From: an uncultured Lachnospiraceae bacterium
GTDB lineage: Bacteria; Bacillota; Clostridia; Lachnospirales; Lachnospiraceae
Direction of reading: 5' to 3'
Length of the DNA: 17,221 nucleotides
Assembly (NCBI GenBank): GCA_934402515.1
Contig: CAKRTZ010000047.1
Coordinates: 1-17,221 of the forward strand
Shown: piece after piece, positions 7,002-14,375 of the stretch
Position numbering within the stretch: the stretch's first letter is position 1
Layout of the letters: each line of letters starts with the position of its first letter
Notes under the pieces: generated by a model
The model's database searches: none
Told to the model about the DNA's origin: nothing
Seen by the model: the letters and a program-made list of their open reading frames with translations, nothing else
Position numbers and translations under genes: made by a program

Positions 7002-8590
7002 GCGTCAAATTCCTTTTTATATTCACTGGGAAGCTTTCCGGTATATTCCTTAAATAAATGGGCGAAATAGGAGGGGTTGCTGATTCCAATCTGGTCGCAG
7101 ATGCTGCCAATGCTCTCTGTATTTCCCTGGAGCAGCTTTTTCGCCTTTTCCATACGGCATTGTAAAAGGTATTTCTTAAAAGACATGTGGAATGTCTCTT
7201 TGAAAACTCTGCCAAAATACACGGGATTGAGGTAGACATGGGTCGCCACGGACACAATGGAAAGATCCTCCTCCCGGAGATGCTCCTCAATATAGGCAAC
7301 CGCATCGCTCACATATTCCTTATTTCCTTTTACCCCGTGATTGGATACATACTCACAGCGGATCTCAATGGCTTTGCAAAGAATTTTATAGCAGACATCC
7401 ACCTCCTTGGAGGCATTCAGATTCTGCATATTGGAGTAGTAGTTCTGGAACTGGCGTTTCAGCTCCGTGGTCATTCCGTAGGAGTCCTCAATGGTAACCT
7501 CTGCCTGAAGCATGATCGCATGCATCTTCTGACGCTGGACAACCTCCTCATCCGGGAGGGAATAAATAAACCGGACAAAGGCCTCTTTCAAGGCTGCCTC
7601 GTCATTCCTCCGCAGAGCACCGAAAATCTGAAGTTCCTCCTCTGCGGAGTAATTTTTCTCCCCCTGCTCTCCCAGTTCTTCCCGGATGGTAAAGGTTCCG
7701 CCACCGGTTACGCTGGCAAGCTCAAAGAGTCTCACCGCTTCCTCGTAACTTCGACGGATGCCGCCAAGTCCCTTGTAGGGTTTGGAAATGGATGCCACGA
7801 TAGGACTCTTCTGCTCTTCCTTTGCCTGTTCCAGCAGATGCTTCAGTTCCCGCACAGTGGCATTATCCTTGGTTTTTATAATAAAAATAGAGGAGCCCTC
7901 TTCATTGACAAAATGCCAGAAAAAATATCTGCTGCCGATTTCTTCTTCCAGAAATTTTTCCAGAACAAAACGGGATGCCTCGTATTCCAGGGCATTGGTG
8001 ATTTTATAGGCAATGTCAATGTCCGCATCCACGGTGATAAACCGGTCTGCAGGCTCCACAATCTGTCCCACCGTGTCAAACACTTCCTGGACTTTTTCAA
8101 ATGGAATCTGTCCCTGGAGATATTTCTGCACCACCACCTCAAGAAAACTGACAGAGTCTTCTTTAACGATTCTCTCCCAGTTCTTGTATTTTTCAGTATT
8201 TTTCTTTTTTTCCATGCAGGCCTTATAGGCACTTTCCATGGTTTCCTGGAGCTGTTCATCCTCGATGGGCTTGAGCAGATAGGCAAAGGCGCCCAGGTCG
8301 CATGCCTGTTTTGCATAGGAAAAATCCCGGTAGGCGCTGAGCACAATAAAAATGCAGTCCCGCTGGGTTTTCTGAACCTCCTCCATCATCTGAAGTCCGG
8401 TCATCTGTTTCATGCGGATGTCAGTAAGCACCACATCCGGTCTTTTCTCCCCGATAACTTTTAACGCCTGTTCACCGCTCTGGGCAGTTCCCACCACCTG
8501 GAATCCCATTTTATCCCATTCGTAAGTATTCATCAGGCCCTTTAACAAGATGGGCTCGTCATCCACGATAACTAATTTCAATAAATCCAT
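6998..8590 (-). CDS. YesN-type response regulator with AraC-family DNA-binding domain
   Basis: 530 residues. The receiver domain spans residues 1-120, with the acidic pair Asp10/Asp11, phospho-acceptor Asp57 in LTDIRM, Ser85 in VLSAY and Lys107 in LLKPI. A long middle region of about 300 residues, usual in this family, has no assigned catalytic function. The C-terminal 105 residues hold two AraC-type helix-turn-helix units (SIVSVATHVYLNPVYFGRVF and IGSICDQIGISNPSYFAHLF, then KLPSEYKKEF). When phosphorylated by the kinase encoded next, it should activate nearby sugar uptake genes. It is the first gene of the sensor operon. The ribosome site before ATG 8590 is weak (AAAGAG, 8 bases upstream), which may keep its level low. 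Confidence 0.95.
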   Translation of the reverse strand: MDLLKLVIVDDEPILLKGLMNTYEWDKMGFQVVGTAQSGEQALKVIGEKRPDVVLTDIRMKQMTGLQMMEEVQKTQRDCIFIVLSAYRDFSYAKQACDLGAFAYLLKPIEDEQLQETMESAYKACMEKKKNTEKYKNWERIVKEDSVSFLEVVVQKYLQGQIPFEKVQEVFDTVGQIVEPADRFITVDADIDIAYKITNALEYEASRFVLEKFLEEEIGSRYFFWHFVNEEGSSIFIIKTKDNATVRELKHLLEQAKEEQKSPIVASISKPYKGLGGIRRSYEEAVRLFELASVTGGGTFTIREELGEQGEKNYSAEEELQIFGALRRNDEAALKEAFVRFIYSLPDEEVVQRQKMHAIMLQAEVTIEDSYGMTTELKRQFQNYYSNMQNLNASKEVDVCYKILCKAIEIRCEYVSNHGVKGNKEYVSDAVAYIEEHLREEDLSIVSVATHVYLNPVYFGRVFKETFHMSFKKYLLQCRMEKAKKLLQGNTESIGSICDQIGISNPSYFAHLFKEYTGKLPSEYKKEFDA

Positions 8591-8634
8591 AAATTTGCTC
8601 TTTCTTACTGCTCACACTTGAATCACTTTCTTAT

Positions 8635-8662
8635 GCAGAAAAACAGCAGGTGTTTTCTGCTG
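8635..8662 (-). promoter_or_regulatory. Leader hairpin with two alternative pairings before the response-regulator gene
   Basis: One perfect 8-bp stem pairs 8635-8642 with 8653-8660. A competing 6-bp stem pairs 8644-8649 with 8657-8662. On the minus strand the second form is followed directly by TTTTT, as in a weak terminator. It lies between the AraC-family gene and the sensor operon, 45 bases before the start at 8590. It may end readthrough from the AraC-family gene or act as an attenuator. I saw no convincing promoter in this 172-bp gap. Confidence 0.4.
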
Positions 8663-8762
8663 AGTACACAATAACCAACGGTATCGTATACAGTTCCACA
8701 AGTTTAGTTTACATCCGAAATGCAAAAAATCATACTAAAATTTATACCGGGGATGAAAAAAA

Positions 8763-9983
8763 TCATAGATGAGGACTTTCCTGTGTTCTCTGGATTTCCT
8801 TTCGGTATTCACTGGGCGTTCTGTGTTCGTACTTTTTAAATATCTGGGTAAAATGGGAAAAATTGTCATATCCTACTTTTTCTGCCACTTCATGAATAGG
8901 AATGGCTGGGTTGCATAACATATTTTTTGCCGCCTCCATTTTTCGACGCAGTATATATTTCTTTATATTCTCCCCTGTTTCTTTTTTAAAAATCTTTGAT
9001 AAATACTCCGGGCTGAAATGAATATGCTCCGCCACTTCCATCAGTGAAATTTCTCTGGACAAATTGGCGGTAATATAATCCACCGCCTCCTGAACCGTAG
9101 TTTTGACGCTTTCCTCATTTCCAATCTCGGAAATTGACTTAATGAAATAAGAAATCCCCTGCTTTAAAGAAAAGACATCCTTATAGCAGTTCATAAAATC
9201 ATCATAGCTATATTCCCCATCAAACAGTTCTTCCATATCAATGTCCAGATGATAGGTATAGACAAAAAAAAGCTCTATCAGTTCCTGATGAAATGCCTGT
9301 AGTTTTTTCAAATTAAATTGTCCTATGGAACTATTGAAGTCAATAAAAGAGATCAGCTGTTTCTCCAGTTGAACAAAATGCCGGGTATTTAACAGATACT
9401 CCCATCCCTTCAGCCTGGTTTCTATGCCCACCTTTTCATCCGGCGAAAAATTCTCCTCCGGCAAATACAGTCCCGGTTTTTTCGCCACATTATCCTTTTG
9501 CTTCTGGTCACAGGGTAAAAGAATCTCCTTGACTGCCCAGAGCTTCCCGATCTTTGAGAAATAGCAGGAAAAAGAAAATGTCAGGTCTTCGCACAGAGAC
9601 TCATAGAAGTTTTGATAATTTTCCTTAGGAATCGTTCCCAGCACATCCCCATTACTACAAAGCACAATTACATATTGTCGATAGCGATTCGTACAGATCA
9701 AAAAATCTATCCCAGAAAATGGAAAGTGTCTGCGGGCAGCCTGCAACAGCCACTCCTGCATGGCTGCATCCGATTCCTTCTTTTTATTCCGCGGAAAATA
9801 CGGATTTATGTCAACCAAAAGTACTTGTACATTTGTATTTCCCCATATTTCGTAACCTTTTTCGTGGAGCAGATCCAGTGCATATTCCTGGTTCGCCTGC
9901 CTGGCAGTCAATAGATTAAAGGTTGCATAAGCTATGTAATCTGTCTCATGAAAATAATGGATTTCCGAATCGAAAGCACTCAT
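8763..9983 (-). CDS. AraC-family transcriptional regulator
   Basis: 406 residues from ATG 9983. The C-terminal 100 residues carry two helix-turn-helix units: SLMEVAEHIHFSPEYLSKIF, then IHEVAEKVGYDNFSHFTQIF with the closing TPSEYRKE. The N-terminal 300 residues have no receiver domain (no DD pair or LTD motif). They resemble the middle region of YesN-type regulators and may hold the signal-input site. I prefer ATG 9983 to the earlier in-frame ATG (10025) and TTG (10049), because a full promoter with a perfect TATAAT lies inside that extension and GGAGG lies 11 bases before 9983. It is divergent from an MFS transporter-esterase operon, which it probably controls. It is not in the sensor operon, although it points the same way. 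Confidence 0.9.
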   Translation of the reverse strand: MSAFDSEIHYFHETDYIAYATFNLLTARQANQEYALDLLHEKGYEIWGNTNVQVLLVDINPYFPRNKKKESDAAMQEWLLQAARRHFPFSGIDFLICTNRYRQYVIVLCSNGDVLGTIPKENYQNFYESLCEDLTFSFSCYFSKIGKLWAVKEILLPCDQKQKDNVAKKPGLYLPEENFSPDEKVGIETRLKGWEYLLNTRHFVQLEKQLISFIDFNSSIGQFNLKKLQAFHQELIELFFVYTYHLDIDMEELFDGEYSYDDFMNCYKDVFSLKQGISYFIKSISEIGNEESVKTTVQEAVDYITANLSREISLMEVAEHIHFSPEYLSKIFKKETGENIKKYILRRKMEAAKNMLCNPAIPIHEVAEKVGYDNFSHFTQIFKKYEHRTPSEYRKEIQRTQESPHL

Positions 9984-9994
9984 TTTTACACATT

Positions 9995-9999
9995 CCTCC
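9995..9999 (-). promoter_or_regulatory. Ribosome binding site deciding the AraC-family start
   Basis: GGAGG on the minus strand, 11 bases before the ATG at 9983. The two upstream start candidates have no such site. Confidence 0.7.
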
Positions 10000-10010
10000 G
10001 TTTCTTTTCC

Positions 10011-10039
10011 ATTATATCGAGCCATAATTTTTTCATCAA
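10011..10039 (-). promoter_or_regulatory. Sigma-A promoter of the AraC-family gene
   Basis: TTGATG (10034-10039), a 17-bp spacer and a perfect TATAAT (10011-10016) on the minus strand. The predicted transcript starts near 10003-10005, leaving a leader of about 20 bases that contains GGAGG. Confidence 0.8.
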
Positions 10040-10053
10040 GCTTTACCAAGGAA

Positions 10054-10089
10054 ATCCGAAAACTGATAAGGGAGATTTGAAAACTGAAA
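10054..10089 (+). promoter_or_regulatory. Direct-repeat operator, 21-bp spacing, between AraC-family gene and transporter
   Basis: Two copies of AT(C/T)(C/T)GAAAACTGA(T/A)A at 10054-10068 and 10075-10089, offset by exactly 21 bp, so they lie on one face of the helix. The core GAAAACTGA is identical in both. Direct repeats with about two helical turns of spacing are the classic AraC-family site. The second copy overlaps TTGAAA (10077-10082), a possible -35 of the transporter promoter. The repeats lie 15-50 bp upstream of the regulator's own -35. CTGAAA/TTTCAG (10084-10089, 10099-10104) also forms an inverted repeat. Confidence 0.6.
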
Positions 10090-10149
10090 GACAGTTGGTT
10101 TCAGAAATGAGAAAATAAAAGCAGCTTGATAGAAAGGCATGGGTATCTT

Positions 10150-11313
10150 ATGGAAACAAAAATCTGGAACAAATACTTCATTTTCATCGTAATTATTAAC
10201 ACCTTAAACTTTTTCTCTTTTAACATGACCGCTACCATTCTCTCCAAATATCTGGTGGGACTTGGCGCTTCCATTTCCACCGCAGGGGTTATCGTGGGGC
10301 TTTTCTCCATCACTTCCCTGATTTGCAGACCCTTTAGCGGAATTATGGCAGATACCTTCCGCAATGTTTCTATTTTAAAGATCAGCAGCCTTATGATTGC
10401 CTTAGGTTATCTGGGCTTTACCCTGACCTCCAACATGGCATTGCTGACCCTGCTCCGCATCCTTGTAGGTATCGGCTTTGCTTTCTCCGGCACCTGTCAG
10501 ATTTCCCTCGCCTCTAAATACATTCCTGATGACAAAATGGGGGAAGGAATCGGTTATCTGGGACTGGGAAATGTACTGGGTTCTGCAGTGGCTCCCGGTC
10601 TTGGACTGGCTATCGCAGATGCTTTCGGGATGCCGGTTACCTTTTTAGTTTCTTCCCTGTTTTCTGTAGCAAACTTTCTACTGCTCCATCTTTTCCAGGA
10701 ACCCAAAAAAGAAAGAAGGGAAAAGCAGACCATTCATCTTGATGACATTATTGCCGTAAAGGCTCTGCCTTTTACTGCAATTTCTGCCACCTTCTCCTTT
10801 TCCAACGGAATCATTGCCTCTTACCTGGTTCTGTTTTCAGACAAATTGAATCTTACCGGAATCAGCGTTTATTTCACGATATATGCACTTTTCCTGTTTC
10901 TGATAAGACCTTTAGCCGGAAAACTTATGGACAAAAGGGGGCTGCGCATCACGGTCATCCCAGGTCTGCTCCTCACTGCACTTTCCATGCTGCTGCTTGC
11001 GGGAAGTAATTCCCTTTCCATGATTCTGCTCAGCGCTGTTCTCCGTGCCATCGGTCAAGGTTCCGGACAGCCTTCTCTCCAGGCTGCCTGCATCAATCTG
11101 GTGGGAAAAGAAAAGAGCGGTGTTGCCACCAGCACCTTTTATCTGGGTGCCGATATAGCCCAGGGCTTTGGTCCCATGATTGGTGGTGCAATTCTCATGT
11201 ATCTTACAGGAATTACCGGATACCGGGCACTGTTTCGCCTTTGTGCCCTTCTATTCGGAATTGCTGTGTTAGTTTTTATACAACTTACAAGGAAAGAAGG
11301 AAAAGCCAAATGA
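10150..11313 (+). CDS. MFS transporter (12 membrane segments)
   Basis: 387 residues and almost wholly hydrophobic, with about 12 predicted membrane segments. The loop after segment 2 has the MFS motif A pattern (RPFSGIMADTFRN), and the matching loop in the second half reads RPLAGKLMDKRGLR, so the two halves are related as usual. A basic central loop (PKKERREKQT, about residues 192-203) separates them. It belongs to the drug/sugar efflux-like MFS group by general appearance, and neither substrate nor direction can be read. I chose ATG 10150, because the only longer option is a TTG (10126) with no ribosome site. Its stop overlaps the start of the esterase gene by 4 bp, so the two products are made together. 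It is probably switched on by the divergent AraC-family regulator. Confidence 0.9.
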   Translation: METKIWNKYFIFIVIINTLNFFSFNMTATILSKYLVGLGASISTAGVIVGLFSITSLICRPFSGIMADTFRNVSILKISSLMIALGYLGFTLTSNMALLTLLRILVGIGFAFSGTCQISLASKYIPDDKMGEGIGYLGLGNVLGSAVAPGLGLAIADAFGMPVTFLVSSLFSVANFLLLHLFQEPKKERREKQTIHLDDIIAVKALPFTAISATFSFSNGIIASYLVLFSDKLNLTGISVYFTIYALFLFLIRPLAGKLMDKRGLRITVIPGLLLTALSMLLLAGSNSLSMILLSAVLRAIGQGSGQPSLQAACINLVGKEKSGVATSTFYLGADIAQGFGPMIGGAILMYLTGITGYRALFRLCALLFGIAVLVFIQLTRKEGKAK

Positions 11314-12179
11314 AAGAGTATGTTTACCATGATGTGAATTACCGGGGTACGATTGAAAAAGTAACCTATCAGACCACCAACCAGGCAGGTGAGAAACGAG
11401 ATAAGTATGCACTGGTATACCTTCCCAAGGGATATGATCGGAACGATGGTGGCAAAAAGTATAATATTTTATATTTGATGCACGGCGGTGGTGGGAATCC
11501 CGATGCCTGGCTGGACTGCTGCAAAGTGAAAAATATGCTGGATCACAGTATTGATTCCGGAGAATTAAACCCTTTAATCGTTGTGTTCCCATCCTATTAT
11601 AAAGAAGTGGTTCCAAGAGTAGGAAGACCGGATGCCCCGCAGGAGCGGGAAAATGTCCTCTTTTTTCAAAAAGAACTCTCACAGGAACTACTGCCGGCTG
11701 TAGAAAGTAAATACCACACTTACGCAGCCGGTGTGGACTCTGATTCTTTAAAGGCTTCCCGCAGCCATCGGGCATTTGGTGGTTTCTCTATGGGAAGCTG
11801 TACTACCTGGTTTGCGCTGATGAACAATCTGGATTATTTCTCCCGTTTTGTTCCTTTAAGCGGCGACTGTTGGATTATTGAGCCCATGGGCGGTTCTTCC
11901 TGCCCTCCGGAAACTGCCCGGGCAATCTACGACTCCATTGTCAGTGCTGGCTATGGATCAGAGGATTTCCATATTTTCTGTGCCACCGGTACAAAAGATC
12001 CTGCCTATGCATCTCTGACTCCTCAGATTGAAGAAATGAAAAAGCTGAGTGATTTGTTCCTGTTCAGTGAGGACTGGTCAAAAGGAAATCTTCATTATAC
12101 CGTGGTGGATGATTTGGAGCATGCCTATGAGTCCGTGAATCTTTATTTGTATAACTATATTCCGTATTTGTTTGACTAA
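11310..12179 (+). CDS. Alpha/beta-hydrolase-fold esterase (feruloyl esterase/CE1-like, PF00756 type)
   Basis: 289 residues. The order of motifs is that of the esterase D/feruloyl esterase family: YNILYLMHGGGGNPDAW (oxyanion loop, about 51-67), GGFSMGSC with nucleophile Ser160, GTKDPAY with probable acid Asp230, and LEHAYESV with His271. There is no signal peptide, so it works in the cytoplasm. ATG 11310 overlaps the transporter stop (ATGA) and has GAAGG 9 bases upstream. Together with the transporter it may take in an acylated sugar or aromatic ester and remove the acyl group. Related proteins often sit in xylan or arabinoxylan loci, but no hemicellulase is intact here. The exact ester is unknown. 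Confidence 0.88.
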   Translation: MKEYVYHDVNYRGTIEKVTYQTTNQAGEKRDKYALVYLPKGYDRNDGGKKYNILYLMHGGGGNPDAWLDCCKVKNMLDHSIDSGELNPLIVVFPSYYKEVVPRVGRPDAPQERENVLFFQKELSQELLPAVESKYHTYAAGVDSDSLKASRSHRAFGGFSMGSCTTWFALMNNLDYFSRFVPLSGDCWIIEPMGGSSCPPETARAIYDSIVSAGYGSEDFHIFCATGTKDPAYASLTPQIEEMKKLSDLFLFSEDWSKGNLHYTVVDDLEHAYESVNLYLYNYIPYLFD

Positions 12180-12200
12180 TCACAAGGCTGGTAACAGAAG

Positions 12201-12235
12201 AAAACGGAACTGCGAGGCAATAGCAGTTCCGTTTT
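12201..12235 (+). terminator. Intrinsic terminator of the transporter-esterase operon
   Basis: A perfect 13-bp stem (12201-12213 with 12223-12235) and a 9-base loop, ending in TTTTCCCTT. It lies 21 bases after the esterase stop. The A/T ends make it usable from both sides, so it may also stop transcripts from the pseudogene on the other strand. Confidence 0.9.
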
Positions 12236-12241
12236 CCCTTA

Positions 12242-12937
12242 TTAGTCTTTAATTTTTAATGCATACCAGTTCATGCGGTAATTCCATAATGCATTCACTC
12301 CTGTGTTACAGTTTGTGGTTAGAAACTCAATACGATTTTCTTCCAAAAGATTTCCATTTGCATCTGTCAGGATTCCCGCATTATGGTTTCTTTCATATCC
12401 AGTGAGATCCGGTGTAACATAACCTACATGTTCCCAACTGCTCTCATCATTCCACAGGACATCTTCGTCTCCTATAAATATTTCCTGATAAATAGACACA
12501 TAGGATGGCTCCGTTTCATCTAATTCCGATGAATATGGACCTGCATCTCGTATACCTACCCATTTATTTAAAAATGGATTGTATGCAATTTCAAAATTAT
12601 TAAATGTCCTTTCACTATCTACCAGATTCTTTCCATCCGGGTCAATAAGACCTCTTTGATTAGTATCTTTTTCCTTCTCTAACTGAACCCCGGAGTCTAA
12701 ATTACTAAAATCTGCTTTTCTGTAGACTCCTCTCGTTCCCATGTCATCATCTCTTGTATAAAATAACATGAGAGTGCCGTCTTGCGTTTGATTTACTGCT
12801 GATGCCTGACCTACTCCCCAACACCATTCCTTCGTAAATTCACCATACCCAATGATGGGATTATTTTCATATTTTACCCAAGGTCCTTCCCATTCAGAAC
12901 CAAAGAAACCGTCGTTACAGATACTCCCGCTTTGTTT
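12242..12937 (-). pseudogene. Headless glycosidase-like gene remnant (beta-propeller type)
   Basis: An open frame of 232 codons runs from a stop codon at 12938-12940 to the stop at 12242, with no start or ribosome site at its head. It reads EWEGPWVKYENNPIIGYG, WGVGQASAVNQTQDGTLMLFYTR and later FNNFEIAYNPFLNKWVGIRD. Repeated blades of this kind are typical of GH43/GH32-like five-bladed propeller proteins acting on plant or host glycans. The first internal ATG (12769) cuts the fold in half and has no good ribosome site. The 3' end looks intact (NWYALKIKD, stop). The missing front is replaced by a piece of another gene (12874-12972). The exact glycosidase family is not certain. Confidence 0.6.
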
Positions 12938-12972
12938 TCAATTATTTTCCATACAATCCATTGTAAATAATG
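12874..12972 (-). pseudogene. LacI-family regulator fragment (DNA-binding helix-turn-helix only)
   Basis: In a second frame of the same strand, overlapping the broken head of the glycosidase remnant, the sequence reads IIENKAGVSVTTVSLVLNGK, then stops at 12874. AGVSVTTVS with VLNGK is the signature of LacI-family recognition and hinge helices. No in-frame ATG is left, and the frame closes with TAG at 12973-12975. The two genes appear to have been joined by a deletion within or near 12885-12910. A LacI-type regulator and a glycosidase gene probably once stood here in full. Confidence 0.6.
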
Positions 12973-12988
12973 CTAAACTATTTTAGCT

Positions 12989-13017
12989 TTGCCTTTTTTA
13001 TTTTTGTGCAATATAGT
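12989..13017 (+). promoter_or_regulatory. Candidate sigma-A promoter of rbsD
   Basis: TTGCCT (12989-12994), a 17-bp spacer and TATAGT (13012-13017), ending 30 bases before the start. A small hairpin (12972-12977 with 12982-12987) lies just upstream of the -35. Confidence 0.5.
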
Positions 13018-13047
13018 TATCATTAAATAGATACAAAGGAGGCACTT

Positions 13048-13440
13048 ATGTTAAAAAATACTATTTTAAACAGTCAACTGCTAAAGGTTTTATGTCAGCT
13101 TGGTCACACTCAAACAATCTGTGTCTGTGATGCCGGTCTTCCTATTCCTCCAGAAAGCCAAATCATTGACCTTGCCTTTCTCCCCGGCTATCCAGATATC
13201 TATACCGTTCTATCTGGAATTCTCGAATGTACACCTTTTGAAAAAGCCTATTTTGCAGCCGAGGATCCATTATCGAACCCTCAATTTGTGTCCTTTTTGA
13301 AAAGAAATCTTGACTGTGAAATGATTGCCATGCCTCATGAAGAATTAAAGTCTCTTTCCCACTCTTGCGTTGCTTTTGTACGAACCGGAGAATGTACACC
13401 CTACGCTAATGTGATTCTTCAAGCCTGCACAACATTTTGA
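13048..13440 (+). CDS. rbsD: D-ribose pyranase (RbsD/FucU family)
   Basis: 130 residues, the full family length. RbsD converts beta-pyranose ribose to beta-furanose so that ribokinase can use it, in the cytoplasm. It has ILNSQLLKVLCQLGHT with catalytic His20, CDAGLPIP with Asp28, PHEELKSL near 107 and the C-terminal block VRTGECTPYANVILQA. In B. subtilis RbsD, as I recall it, position 22 is Asp (GHTD); here it is Gln. AAAGGAGG lies 5 bases before ATG 13048. The ribose transporter, kinase and regulator that normally accompany it are absent, so it is an orphan copy. Confidence 0.92.
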   Translation: MLKNTILNSQLLKVLCQLGHTQTICVCDAGLPIPPESQIIDLAFLPGYPDIYTVLSGILECTPFEKAYFAAEDPLSNPQFVSFLKRNLDCEMIAMPHEELKSLSHSCVAFVRTGECTPYANVILQACTTF

Positions 13441-13470
13441 GAAGTTTATTTTATTTTAAATGTGACTTGG

Positions 13471-13499
13471 TTGTCTTATCTCCGTTTAGATAATAGAAT
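13471..13499 (+). promoter_or_regulatory. Promoter with operator-like inverted repeat before the alpha/beta hydrolase gene
   Basis: TTGTCT (13471-13476), a 17-bp spacer and TAGAAT (13494-13499). A perfect inverted repeat TTATCT-CCGTTT-AGATAA (13476-13493) fills almost the entire spacer, so a bound dimer would block or remodel RNA polymerase. No regulator gene for it is identified. Confidence 0.55.
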
Positions 13500-13534
13500 A
13501 GGTGTAGAAAAGTATGTAATTTCAGGAGATCACC

Positions 13535-14374
13535 ATGCTATTACCTCGTAAGCCATCTGGCGTAAAAATTGAACACATCACGATTCCCACAAGGATTCGA
13601 CAGATTCCCTGTATTGTCATGCGTCCGGAAAAACAGACAGAAAAACTACCGGGAGTTTTGTGGCTCCACGGAGGTGGGTATTTCGCCGGAATGAAGGAAA
13701 TGGTTTATATGTCACGGGCAGTGTCTCTGGTGAAAGACTACGGTGCTGTGGTGCTTTGTCCCGGATACCGGTTAGCTTTCTACAAGCCCTATCCGGCAGC
13801 TGTGGAGGACTGCTACCAGACACTTCTTTATCTGAAGGAGCAGGCACAGGCACTCAACATCCGGGATAATCAGATTTTTGTGGGTGGAGAAAGTGCCGGA
13901 GGTGGACTGACAGCGGCGGTCTGCATGATGGCACGGAATAAGAGAACGGTAAACATCGCCTACCAGATGCCTCTTTATCCTATGCTGGATTGTCTGGACA
14001 CGGACAGTTCCCGGAATAATCACGGAAAAGTATGGAATACCTGGAAAAATCACCTGGGATGGAGAATTTATCTGCGAGGAATGGACAGACAGCAGGCATC
14101 TCCCTATGCCTCCCCTGCCCGGCAGACCGATTACACCCATCTCCCACCGGCGTATACCTTTGTGGGAGACGGGGAGCCTTTTTATGATGAGACGAAAACC
14201 TACATAGAAAATTTGCAGAAATGCGGGATTCTGGCAGAACTGGATGTTTACCACTCGGATATGCATGCCTTTGATATGATGAAGCCGGAACTGGAAATCA
14301 GCCGGCTGGCGGCAAAGCGTTTCAATGAACACTTTGCCTACGCGGTAGAACATTATTTTGCGGAGCAGGGGTGA
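13535..14374 (+). CDS. Alpha/beta hydrolase of the HSL (acetyl esterase) family
   Basis: 279 residues. The HSL-family oxyanion motif HGGGYF is at 45-50, the nucleophile elbow GGESAGGG has Ser120, and His244 lies in DMHAF. The catalytic acid is usually the first Asp of a DPLRDE-like motif. Here the segment reads GDGEPFYDE, so Glu214 takes that place, or Asp218 does the job. There is no signal peptide, so it is cytoplasmic. Likely substrates are short-chain acyl esters such as acetylated sugars. The start is supported by AGGAG 7 bases upstream. It converges with the small lipoprotein gene, with only 1 base between the two stop codons and no terminator visible between them. Confidence 0.9.
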   Translation: MLLPRKPSGVKIEHITIPTRIRQIPCIVMRPEKQTEKLPGVLWLHGGGYFAGMKEMVYMSRAVSLVKDYGAVVLCPGYRLAFYKPYPAAVEDCYQTLLYLKEQAQALNIRDNQIFVGGESAGGGLTAAVCMMARNKRTVNIAYQMPLYPMLDCLDTDSSRNNHGKVWNTWKNHLGWRIYLRGMDRQQASPYASPARQTDYTHLPPAYTFVGDGEPFYDETKTYIENLQKCGILAELDVYHSDMHAFDMMKPELEISRLAAKRFNEHFAYAVEHYFAEQG

Positions 14375-14375
14375 T

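Noticed and set aside
7187..8464. 425-codon open frame on the plus strand
   Set aside because: It lies entirely opposite the response-regulator gene, has no ribosome site and shows no domain. It is a by-product of codon bias on the coding strand.
9984..10049. Longer start (TTG 10049 or ATG 10025) for the AraC-family gene
   Set aside because: No ribosome site, and the TATAAT promoter of the gene lies inside the extension.
11241..11309. Upstream TTG start of the esterase
   Set aside because: It would overlap the transporter by 73 bp. ATG 11310 has a ribosome site and the typical family start.
12972..13000. Terminator before rbsD
   Set aside because: A 6-bp AT-rich stem followed by interrupted T runs, with no plus-strand gene upstream to terminate. 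It is too weak to list.
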